64,000 nucleotides of DNA from Platanthera guangdongensis (lineage: Eukaryota > Streptophyta > Magnoliopsida > Asparagales > Orchidaceae), in NCBI GenBank assembly GCA_039583875.1, contig CM077163.1:106339213-106403212 (forward strand), in the 5' to 3' direction. The notes under the pieces were generated by a model. The model did no database searches and had not been told where the DNA came from. It saw only the letters and a list, made by a program, of their open reading frames with translations. Shown here piece by piece: positions 54,756-64,000 of this stretch (its first letter is position 1; each line of letters opens with the position of its first letter). Position numbers and translations under genes: made by a program.

Positions 54756-57700
54756 CTAGAGTTGATCATTTAGGTATCGTATACCCATCGATCTAGTATG
54801 ACCATCATGCTTTCTCTGCGCGAGAGGCTTTGTCAGCGGATCCACAATATTTTCCTCAGTCGGCACTCTGCAAATGTTTACATCTCCTCGTTCGACAATC
54901 TCACGAATAAGATGAAACCGCCGGAGTATGTGCTTGGAGCGCTGATGAGATCTAGGTTCCTTAGATTGTGCTATTGCACCATTGTTATCACAGTAGAGAA
55001 CTACGGGACCAACAATGCTAGGAACTACATCAAGCTCGCCGATGAATTTCCTAATCCATACAGCCTCCTTCGCCTCATTAGCTGCTGCGATATACTCGGC
55101 CTCTATTGTAGAATCAGCAACTGTCTCTTGCTTGGAACTCTTCCAGCTCACAGCTCCTCCATTCAGGCAAAACACAAAACCTGACTGAGACTTGGAGTCG
55201 TCTCGATCAGTTTGGAAGCTAGCATCCGTGTAACCACTTACAACGAGCTCTTCCTCTCCACCATACACCAAGAACACGTCCTTAGTCCTTCTCAAGTACT
55301 TCAGGATATTCTTGACTGCAATCCAGTGACACTCACCGGGGTCTGACTGATACCTGCTAGTCATGCTCAAAGCAAAGGAGACATCGGGTCGAGTACATAA
55401 CATCGCGTACATGATTGATCCAATTGCCGAAGCATATGGAATCAACTTCATGCGGTCCTTATCTTCACAAGTCTTTGGACACTGGTCCTTAGAGAGATTC
55501 ACACCATGAGACATGGGCAAAAATCCTTTCTTGGACTCAAGCATGTTGAACCGCTTCAACACCTTTTCGATGTACGTACTCTGGGTCAAACCCAGCAACT
55601 TCTTCGATCTATCCCTATAGATCTTAATACCGAGTATATAAGTCGCTTCACCCAAATCCTTCATTGAAAAGCAGTTTCCTAGGTTGTTCTTAACAACTTT
55701 CAGGGTAGGAATGTCGTTCCCGATCAACAGTATGTCATCTACATACAATATCAGGAAGACATCAATGCTCCCACTGATTCGCTTGTAAACACAAGGCTCA
55801 TCTTCATTCTTGATGAAACCAAACTCTTTGATTTTCTCATCAAAACGAAGATTCCAACTTCGAGAGGCCTGTTTCAGTCCATAAATGGACTTATTCAGCT
55901 TGCATATTTTAGTGGCTTCATCTGGGGATACAAAACCCTCGGGTTGTGTCATATACACTTCCTCAAGGAGGTTTCCATTAAGGAAAGCCGTTTTGACATC
56001 CATCTGCCAGATCTCGTAGTCATAATACGCAACAATAGCAAGCATATATCCTAATGGACTTTACCATGGCAACAGGGGAAAAAGTCTCATCATAGTCAAT
56101 ACCATGAATTTGCTTGAAACCCTTAGCCACCAGTCGCCCTTTGAATGTCTGTACATTCCCATCCATGTCGGTCTTCTTCTTGAAGACCCACTTGCAACCT
56201 ATAGGTCGTACCCCTTCAGGTGGTTCCACCAAGTTCCAAACTTGGTTTGCATACATGGAGTCCATTTCGGATTTCATAGCCTCAAGCCATTTGTCGGAGT
56301 CCGGTCCATTCATAGCCTCTTGGTAGGTTGCTGGTTCATCATCATGATCCATGAGCAACACATTACCTATTTGAGACACGAGAAATCCATATCTCTCAGG
56401 CTCAAACCTCGGTCTACCAGATCTACGTAGGACTTGTGTTCCCTGAGCAGGTTCTCTAGCTACAACATCTTGTAGTCCTGTCTCAGAATCCAATTCCGGT
56501 TCATTCACTACATGTGGTTCTTGAACTTCTTCAAGCTCTACCTTTTCAGTTTTTCTTGATAAGAACTCTTTCTCCAAGAAGACACCAGTCCTTGCGACAA
56601 ACACTTTGCCCTCAGACGGTAGGTAAAAGTAATACCCTTTCGTTTCCTTAGGATATCCCACCAGATAATATTTATCCGATTTGGGTTCCAGCTTGTCAGG
56701 CATTTGACGTCTCACGTATGCCTCACAGCCCCAAATTTTAATGAACGACATACTAGGACGCTTCCCAGTCCATATCTCATATGGTGTCTTCAGAACCGTT
56801 TTAGTTGGAGCGCGATTCAATGTCATTGCAGCAGTCTCTAAAGCAAAATCCCAAAAGGAAACAGGCAAGTCTGCATGACTCATCATCGAACGTACCATGT
56901 CTAACAGAGTACGATTTCTCCTCTCAGACACACCATTATGTTGTGGTGTTCTAGGTGGAGTGAGCTGTGATACAATACCACACTCTTTCAGATGATCACG
57001 GAACTCATGACTCAGGTATTCGCCACCTAGATCAGATCGGAGTGCTTTAACCCTTTTACCCAGCTGGTTTTCTACTTCATTCTTGAACTCTTTGAACTTT
57101 TCAAAGGTCTCGGATTTGCACTTCATAAGATACACATATCCGTATCTACTGAAATCATCAGTAAATGTAACAAAGTAGAAATACCCTCCTCTAGCCATGG
57201 AACTCATGGGTCCGCATACATCACTATGTACAACACCCAAGAGATCCTCAGCCCTCTCAGTATAACCAGTGAAAGGAGCCTTAGTCATCTTGCCTAACAA
57301 ATAAGATTCGCATCGCTCAAATGATTCATAATCAAATGAGTCCAAAAGTCCATCTCTATGGAGCTTGGATATGCGCTTCTCGTTGATATGGCCCAAATGA
57401 CAATGCCAGATAAAAGTAGGGTTCGAATCATTTGTTCTTAGTCTTTTATTGTTTTCTACATTACAGATCAGATGGTCCAAGTTCAAAACGTAAAGACCAT
57501 TAAACAATTGGGCTACAGCATAACAAACATCATTCTTAAATATAGAACAACAATTGTTCTTAATTAAAAAAGAAAATCCAATCATGTCCAAACATGAAAT
57601 ATATATAATGTTTCTAGTTATCGCCGGAACAAAATAACAGTTATCTAGTTCTATTACAAGCCCACTGGGCAAAGAAAGACGGTAAACTCCTACGGCTATA

Positions 57701-58716
57701 GCAGCAACTCTTGCTCCATTGCCGACGCGGAGGTCCACCTCCCCTTTACTCAGCAATCTTCTCCTTCCCAGTTCCTGTACATTTGTACAAATGTGAGAAC
57801 CACATCCGGTATCCAATACCCAAGATGAAGGAGCAGAAAGGTTTATCTCTATAACGTAGATATTAGAAGCGGAAGTCATACCTCCCCTCAATTTCTGCAG
57901 ACCCTCAATATACGAAGGACAGTTCCTCCGCCAATGACCAGCCTTGCCACAGTGGTGGCATTTCCCATCCTTCACCGTGCTCTTCTTTTTCATCAGTGCT
58001 GAAGACTTGGGCTCAAGATATGACTTAGGTCCTACCTTCGTCTTCTTGGAGCCCTTGGCTTTGCCCTTGCCCTTATGCACCATCAGTATGGGGCTGGCAG
58101 GCTTGGCCTTCTTCATATTGATTTCGGCAGTTCTCAACATGCCTAGGAGTTCGGGCAGTGTCTTGTCTATCTCATTCATGTTGTAGTTCAAGACAAACTG
58201 CTCATAACTGTCCGGCAACGATTGCAGGATCAGATCCATGGCCAACTCTTGACCAAGAGGAAAACCTAGCCTTTCAAGGTTCTCTATATACCCAATCATC
58301 TTGAGTACGTGAGTCCCTACTGAGTCTCGAACTCCCATCTTGCACTGAAACAACGCTTTCGTGATGTCCAACCTCTCTTGACGAGCCTGCCCTTGAAACA
58401 TTTTCTTGAGATGCTCGTCAATCTCCTTGCACCCCATGTTCTCATGTTGCTTCTGAAGCTCAGAGTTCATGGTGGCAAGCATAAGGCACTCGACATCCAA
58501 AGCATCGTCAGTATACTTCTTATAAGTATCTTTCTCAGCACGAGAAGAGTTCCCGGTTGGCACCTCGGGGGCTTCTTCTTCCAAGACATAGAGCTTTCGC
58601 TCTTGCCTGAGAACAATTCTCAGGTTCCTATACCAGTCCATATAATTTGTCCCACTGAGCTTATCCTTCTCAAGGATGGCTCTCAGAGACAACGTGGAGT
58701 GCGCAACGCTTGCCAT
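54756..58716 (-). pseudogene. Copia Gag-Pol polyprotein with one frameshift
   Basis: ATG at 58716 (MASVAHSTLSLRAILEKDKL). Domains in order: copia gag (about residues 10-220), zinc knuckle CHHCGKAGHWRRNC (about 255), protease WVLDTGCGSHICTN, pre-integrase region with HCHLGHINEKRISKL, integrase core with VVHSDVCGPMSSMARGG, VTFTDDFSRYGYVYL and GVSERRNRTLLDMVRS, then RT from VWNLVEPPEGVRPIGCKWVF. The frame is lost at about 56043-56049, inside RT, and resumes in another frame at MLAIVAYYDYEIW. After it: MDVKTAFLNGNLLEEVY, catalytic YVDDILLIGND, RNase H SGYTDASFQTDRDDS, STIEAEYIAA and YCDNNGAIAQSKEPR, ending at 54756. Normal copia domain order. The break falls in a short TA repeat, so a simple indel or sequencing error is likely. 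Confidence 0.92.
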
Positions 58717-59682
58717 GGAATTCTACAAGAATTTATGCAGAATAAAATCAGTACCTAAATTTCAATTACAATTTATTCTAATTAGGACTTCAATTAAAAT
58801 ACTCCCACTATTTTATTCGAAATGATAGCCGTCACTAGCAATTCGGAGAGTTCATGCGAGCTACTCTCTTAGTGGACAAGATCCGTATTTCACCAACACT
58901 ATGAGTCCGCTTTGGCGTTCCTCTCACGATGCGGTTATTTAGGTAGGCAACGCTTGCCAATTGCATCCTCATGCAATTCTTGTATGGTTGGTGAATAACT
59001 CCTTATTCGCATCCATCATATGGTGCATGCCAACCCTATGCCTCTAGGCACTCAACCTTTGAGGTCACCTAGTTAAGCTGGACCCGATGTCGACAGTGGG
59101 ATATCACAATTATCCGCTCGCACCCTTACCAAGATAGATTAATGCACCTTGCTTTGGCAAGCCCACACTTCATCGATCGAGGCAGGAAGAGTGTCATCCA
59201 TCGGAAGGCATCCGAACACTTAATATTTGATGAAGGGATTTCAAATATAGGTTAACAATTAACCATGATCAACATTTGATCTACGTGCACATCCAAAGAA
59301 AAACAATTCTTCTAAAACCACATGCATCCCTTATGTGCACATCCTGACACCATCAACATTTGATAGAAGGAAGGGCTAAATCTGAACATCCGGAAATTTC
59401 CAAATCCTCAGATTTACATGCATTGGACAAAGGCAAAGACAGCTCAACTTAAAGCAGTAGACAAGCTCATCTCTCTTTGTTGGATTCAAAATCCAAAACA
59501 AAATCGAGGGATGGTTACTGCTAAGGAGATCACAATTTCTAACACTTAGAAATTCCCACGCAATTCCAGACGTTCTTGGCGGGAACCAAGACTAAATCTA
59601 GACATTTAGAACACTTCTAAATCCCTAGGTTTACACGCACTGGAATAACAAACTTCCAAAACAACGATCATGGCCGAAACCT
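58717..59682 (-). other. 5' leader of the young copia
   Basis: About 970 bases between the PBS and the gag ATG; no gene seen. The length is usual for copia leaders. Confidence 0.6.
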
Positions 59683-59695
59683 CCCTCTGATACCA
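59683..59695 (-). other. Primer-binding site of the young copia (tRNA-iMet type)
   Basis: Minus-strand TGGTATCAGAGGG one base after the 5' LTR end. Confidence 0.9.
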
Positions 59696-59696
59696 C

Positions 59697-60858
59697 TGTT
59701 GGGTTATTCTCTATAGGGTTGGCACAATGCTTGTGCACGCAGCGGAAAAATAAACATCAAGAAAAACCCAAAGAGATGTGGATCGGGCCATGAACGTTGA
59801 ATCAAGAAGTTAGCAAAATCTAGGCAAAAATTACCTCAGTGGCGTTTAGTCACAACCCAACGGAGATGCTCCAAACTTTGATTTCTGCTAGTGGCGAGTT
59901 CTACGTGGAATAGTGTCCACGTTTCTGCAGAAGTCCACACGAGCGGGAGAACGCCGAGCTTTCCGTCACACGGAAGATCGGGATGGAGAAGACCGCACCT
60001 CGGCTATTCCACGGACTGCTAGGTCCGCGCCAGGAAGAGCAGCACCAGCGACAGTCGCTGGAGAAGAGGCGGTCGACGGAGCAAACACGGCGGCGGCGGA
60101 ACTCTTCCGTCGGCGGCAGGGATCGGGATCGGCGGAGCGAAAGGCGGAACGGCTTCCGTCGGGTTCGATTCGCTACAGGAGAAAATCGCGAGCAAGCGCG
60201 CATTATCCCGAAAACCCTAAGGGTCCTATTTATACAAAGGTATAAATAAACCCAGGAAAATCGCTATCCGCAGACCACCCGAAATTAGGGTTCAGAATCG
60301 GCGAGTATCATTCGGTGAGAATCGGCGACAATCGGCGAGAATCACTGAGCAGGTTCGGCGAGAATCAGTCGACGAGTATCATACAGGATCGGCCAGAATC
60401 AGAGTACAATACTCGACGATTCTCGCCGATCGTCGAGCCGCGCTCGACGATACACAACGATACTCGACGATCGTCGAACCGCGGTCGACGACAATTGTCG
60501 AAGTAGTCGATCGTCGAGAATCAACAATTGATTCTCGACGATTCTCGTCGATCGGCGAGAATCAGAGAGACGATTCTCGCCGATCGGCGGGAATCAGAAG
60601 ACGATTCTCGACTAATGTCATCGACCCTCGGACGACAATCCCAACTAGCCCTTCAAGGCAACATTTGCCCAACCCGATGATCCTATAAGGCAACACTTTG
60701 CCCATAACCCTATTCAGGTCGGTGATTGGTAACCTTTACCAACACAGTCAGTCATCCAACTTCTCCACATCTCTTATGTGCGACCCTGCAGGCTCATATC
60801 GCGTTGGCAGTGAGATTACATGCTTGATCACTTCCAGATCACAATGGTAACTCCAACA
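59697..60858 (-). repeat. 5' LTR of the young copia
   Basis: Pairs with 52628-53787. Array 60300-60606, with 24-bp palindromes at 60540-60563 and 60572-60595; minus-strand TATA box 60225-60234. Confidence 0.94.
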
Positions 60859-60863
60859 CCAGG

Positions 60864-61195
60864 GTGGTAGAAGAGTGGATGTACCCAGTTTGGGGAACCG
60901 CTATAAAATTCTTGTGTCGTCTAGTTGCCTATTTTCTTTCTGTTCTTGCTTTGCTGTGATAGACTAGTTTGTTGTGATAGATTAGTTTGTTGTTATAAAT
61001 TAGCTTTGTTGTGATAGTGTAGCTTAGTCTATATTTCCTGTTATACTATTATAGTATCACCTATTTTATTACTCTGCTATAAATTAAAACAGCCAGAAAT
61101 TTTAATTACTCTATTCACTCCCCCCCCCCCCCTCTAGAGTAAATCAGGCTTATCCCCTTCTTTCAATTGGTATCAGAGGTTTACAGTATCTTTCA
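60864..61195 (+). repeat. 3' LTR of the Sirevirus-like element, right part
   Basis: Continues from 52627 (GGGTGGTAGAAGAGTGG). It matches 31730-32058, including the poly-C run, the first TTTCA (61165), the PBS-like TTGGTATCAGAGG and the second TTTCA (61195). Confidence 0.88.
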
Positions 61196-61558
61196 CCTCA
61201 TGTCCATACATTTTTAACAATAGTTGGGCCTCTTGAGATATTTCTCTCCCACATCCTTTCACATCTGGGTGCGTCCAACTCTATTATTTATGATGAGCGG
61301 TTCTCCTTCGCATATCTTCATGCCAAACGTGACTATATTAAAGATAGAATTAAAATTGCGGATTTGGAGCCCCTTTAAATCATATTTGATTATAAGGCTC
61401 TTGTGCCACCTGATTTAACCCCCATATCATCCGCTTTTGGGTCTAGTCATGTAGCACATGGTTTCACTCCTCACGGTCGAAAGTTACTTATGAGCGATTT
61501 TAATAATTTAATCAATCAATTTGTGTCTTATTACGTATATGCCCTACATGTATTTAGG
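61196..61558. other. Right flank of the 30.7-kb insertion
   Basis: Resumes the pre-insertion sequence (CCTCATGTCC..). A broken plus-strand frame, ..IIYDERFSFAYLHAKRDYIK, looks coding-derived but I cannot assign it. It is cut by the Athila-type LTR at 61559. Confidence 0.5.
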
Positions 61559-63197
61559 TGATGAGTCCAATATTTATATGGTTTTTCGGAATCATCTAGG
61601 CTGGTTTTCTCAATCGTGCACTGCATTTCAACCAGTTTTCGGTTATATTTTCATCGTTCGGTCATGGACCATTTTTCGCACTATTTTGGCCCATGGGTGT
61701 GCAATTGCGCACTATTGTCTTGAGGGTAAGTTCTTCGAGCTCTTCACACCTGTTTGTTCTATTTTATATGTTTATTTGTATGTATTTATTGTAGTGCAGG
61801 AAGTGAGTTTCCACAAGGCAGGAATTCTGTTTTGTGGAAAACGCACGGTCGTGCGTTTCTTTCACGCACAGTTTGTGCCCGATCGTGCGTTTTGTTCAGC
61901 TGGAGAAACGTCGAGTTGAGCTCGACGAATTTCGTCGAACTGAGCTCGATGATCTTTACGCACGGTTGACGCATGGTTTTTTCGTAACCGTATGTGAAGG
62001 AAACACACGGGTTTCCTGTAGCTTTCTTGTTATTCCATTCCGTGGTTAATCGTGTGATTTGTTCATGCACGGGAGGCAGCGCCCGTGTGCGAATAAAACG
62101 CATGGTTCCCCTGTATTGTTCTGAATTCGTGCTTTCTGTCGTTACCCGTGCAATTTCCTTCACACACGGGCGGAATCGTCCGTGCGCGAGTAAAACACAC
62201 GGGTCAAGGCTTCTCCTACTGCAGGCTTGTTCAGAAAGTTAATATCGCACGGTTTGCGCACGGTAGTGCGCCAAACCGTGCGTGCCTATTTTTCTGACCT
62301 GCTTCTATTTAAAGCGCAGATTTATTCTTCTTGAAGACAGTTCGATCCAGTCCGACCCAGCCTGCCTTTTCTGCTCCTTTAAGGGGGAAAACACCCCTCC
62401 AGCTGACATTTTCTCTCTCCTCCTTAGAGAGTTGATCCGGCCACCTTTCTCCCTCCAAAAGCTTGCAATAGCTTCATCTCCGGCCACCATTTTCTTCTCC
62501 AAACTCCAAGCTTCGTTCAAATCTCATAAGGTGCTGCATCCATGGAGTTCTCCGGATAGATTCAGCCCATCGACTATTCACGAAGAAGACGGGTTATTGG
62601 AAGGAGGTCACAACCCTTCTAGACCCCGAACGTCATCCGTAGACCGAGCTCGGACAAGGACCGACAACCCTTGACTTCGGTCGTGAATCTCGGAAAGCCT
62701 TTGTGCGTTTGGTTGTATTTCTCCCCCTCCTCTTGTAGTTACTTTGTTTTGATCTTGTGGTTGATTGATTGTTGCTTAAGAACACTGTTTAGTTTAAGTA
62801 TTTTAGCATTTCTATGTGTTTTTATAACTTAGATCATGATTGTGTTGTGGAGCTTCAGTTTTTCATGTTCTTGTTGATATAGTGTCATTCTTGCGATTGC
62901 TAGAAGCATGCGCAGCGAAGAGGTATTTGCGACCCTCATTGGCTCATCCATCTTTCATATTACTCTCTTGAGTAATCCACCAAAGAGACGCGGTGACGGC
63001 GACCTACAATAGGTTTATTAGTGTTAAACTTAGGTAACTTCAAACCAAACCCCCCCTTAATTACGTTAACACTTGCAATCACTTTTTCAATAGCCAAATC
63101 ACACTCCCTACTTGCACTCCTCGAGAGATCGTTATCCGGGGTTTCAACTCCTCAACTTTATTACTTGACTACGATCGGTATACTTGATGATGCATCA
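61559..63197 (+). repeat. 5' LTR of the third Athila-type element
   Basis: 1639 bp, the same length as 47971-49609. Array 61845-62285 (ACGCACGGTCGTGCG, CGCACGG..CCGTGCG), TATA box CTATTTAAAG at 62305-62314, and a CTCCTCC-rich leader. It has TCGACGAATT and TCGTCGAAC motifs at 61920-61945. Confidence 0.88.
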
Positions 63198-63203
63198 AGT
63201 TCT

Positions 63204-63220
63204 TGGCGCCGTTGCTGGGG
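63204..63220 (+). other. Primer-binding site (tRNA-Asp-like)
   Basis: TGGCGCCGTTGCTGGGG, 6 bases after the LTR end. Confidence 0.85.
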
Positions 63221-63329
63221 AGTGCAACTGTTGTGTGCACTTTTTTTGAGATAGATGATTGTTGTTTGACCATTCTATCCTCTTCTTTACTCGTTCTTTT
63301 TAGTTCAATTTTGTCCACAGCTAATTCAA

Positions 63330-64000
63330 AATGCAGGAACCTCAGCTAGCCTCCAACCATAATGAGGACAACTTTGAGCTATCCGCGACGCTAATCAAGT
63401 TTATCTCGCAGCATTGTTTGTTTCATGGGCTCTAGGGAGAGAATGTTGAGGTTCATATTGATTGCTTCCTGGAGCTTTGTAGCACCATTTTGCTATGTTG
63501 GGGAAGTGTAGGACAAGGTTATGACTAGGCTTTTTGCATTTTCTCTTGCTGGAAAAGCTTGACTATGGTATAGGGATATCCTCCAGAGCGAGCTAACTTC
63601 TTGGAAGTGCGCTGAAGTCCAATTCCTCACAAAGTATTGTTCGCGTGTGCTGTTGATGTAGTAGAATTTAGATTTGGTAACATTTGTGCAGATCCCTGTC
63701 GATTCTCTCTGTGAGGCTTGGGAAAGATTTTGGTTGCTGCAATCCAGGTGTTCTGGTAAGGACGTGTTTGGAATGATGTTCTTGCAAACATTTTATTCGG
63801 TATTGAAGAGCAGTTTCAGTACCCGTTCGACACCACCGCTGGAGGCGCCCTCTTTAATAGGACTATGGCTGACTCTTGGCGGATCGTGGACGATGTGGTG
63901 CGCTCCAGCAGTTTGTGGAAGATGCCTCCCGTGCCTGAAGTCGTGGGGCACTCTCAGTTCATAGTAAGTAATGCCGGGTAGAGCGAGCAGCTTATCCATC
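63330..64000 (+). pseudogene. Degraded Athila-type gag, cut by window end
   Basis: Fragments in shifting frames, such as FELSATLIKFISQHCLFHG, NVEVHIDCFLELCSTI and a FAFSLAGKA-like segment near 63535, follow the gag capsid pattern (H...F...C.TI ... LR.F.FSL...A..W). There are stops at 63435-63437 and later. The remainder is too degraded to assign. Confidence 0.55.

Larger units (their letters stand above)
52628..60858 (-). mobile_element. Young copia element, nearly intact
   Basis: LTRs 52628-53787 (1160 bp, 3') and 59697-60858 (1162 bp, 5'), ends TGTTGG..CCAACA. A perfect 5-bp target duplication, CCAGG, lies at 52623-52627 and 60859-60863. The PBS lies next to the right LTR and the PPT next to the left, so the element reads on the minus strand. 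The LTRs differ by about 11 substitutions and one 2-bp indel by eye (about 1%). Gag-Pol spans 54756-58716 with one obvious frameshift. It interrupts the 3' LTR of the Sirevirus-like element. Confidence 0.95.
30440..61195 (+). mobile_element. Sirevirus-like copia element, 30.7 kb including nested insertions
   Basis: 5' LTR 30440-32058, PBS at about 32060, gag, protease, integrase, RT and RNase H to 37449, motif array, extra ORF (40581-41945 and 49610-51164), PPT 51322-51335, 3' LTR 51336-52627 plus 60864-61195. The flanks CCTCT (30435-30439) and CCTCA (61196-61200) look like a 5-bp target duplication with one change. Three later insertions are a solo LTR (37840-40574), an Athila relative (41946-49609) and a minus-strand copia (52628-60858). 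Without them the element is about 12.1 kb. Many stops make it non-functional. Confidence 0.85.
61559..64000 (+). mobile_element. Third Athila-type element (5' end only, runs off the window)
   Basis: 5' LTR 61559-63197 (TGATGAGTCC..GCATCA), PBS TGGCGCCGTTGCTGGGG from 63204, then a degraded gag to the window end. Same LTR family as 41946-49609 but clearly diverged. Confidence 0.85.

Noticed and set aside
56030..56060. Programmed ribosomal frameshift in the copia
   Set aside because: It falls in the middle of the RT domain, in a short TA run, where no copia element is known to shift frame; a simple indel is more likely.

Overview
This window is plant nuclear DNA, almost certainly from an angiosperm with a repeat-rich genome. 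It holds no ordinary host gene that I can support. Nearly all of it is LTR retrotransposons nested in one another: Ty3/gypsy chromovirus (Tekay/Del type), Athila-type gypsy, Sirevirus-like copia and a second copia family, plus a small 5S-rRNA-bearing LTR (Cassandra-like). The evidence is LTR pairs, primer-binding sites (tRNA-iMet type TGGTATCAGAGG and tRNA-Asp-like TGGCGCCGTTGCC), polypurine tracts, target-site duplications and Gag-Pol domains.

Layout. (1) 1-8145: a minus-strand chromovirus. Its 5' LTR (5523-8145) is complete and its 3' LTR (1-856) is cut by the window edge. Gag, protease, RT, integrase and chromodomain are present, with two stop codons, an RNase H deletion and a 71-nt GT-AG intron-like segment between gag and pol. 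(2) 8146-8930: a tandem array of alternating 75- and 71-bp units. (3) 8931-13945: a GC-rich block with two degraded, intron-containing minus-strand genes (one resembling the 'putative gypsy-type transposon' domain) and a plus-strand promoter-like block. (4) 13930-22200: a degraded plus-strand Athila element with a 3' LTR. (5) 22201-26701: the 3' end of a Sirevirus-like element (extra ORF, PPT, LTR). (6) 26702-30439 and 61196-61558: the older sequence into which the next element inserted, including a gypsy-type leader and gag remnant. (7) 30440-61195: a Sirevirus-like element expanded to 30.7 kb by later insertions: a solo gypsy LTR (37840-40574) that itself holds 5S-derived sequence (37914-38695), a non-autonomous Athila relative (41946-49609), and a young minus-strand copia (52628-60858) in its 3' LTR with a perfect CCAGG duplication. 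(8) 61559-64000: the 5' LTR and gag start of a third Athila-type element.

All Gag-Pol frames are broken to some degree. The copia at 52628-60858 is closest to intact, with one obvious frameshift. Its two LTRs differ at about 11 sites by my eye count.

The most striking shared feature is that at least seven LTR or promoter units, from unrelated families, carry dense arrays of short CpG-containing palindromes. In most units they lie just upstream of the TATA box. The core motif differs by family (GACACG-CGTGTC, GTCACGG-CCGTGAC, GCACGGT-ACCGTGC, TTCGTCGA-TCGACGAA, GATTCTCG-CGAGAATC, GAGCTCGGC). Other items for follow-up are the gag/pol intron-like segment, a PBS-like tail fixed inside the Sirevirus-like LTRs, and a transposon-domain ORF in the envelope position behind a splice-acceptor sequence.
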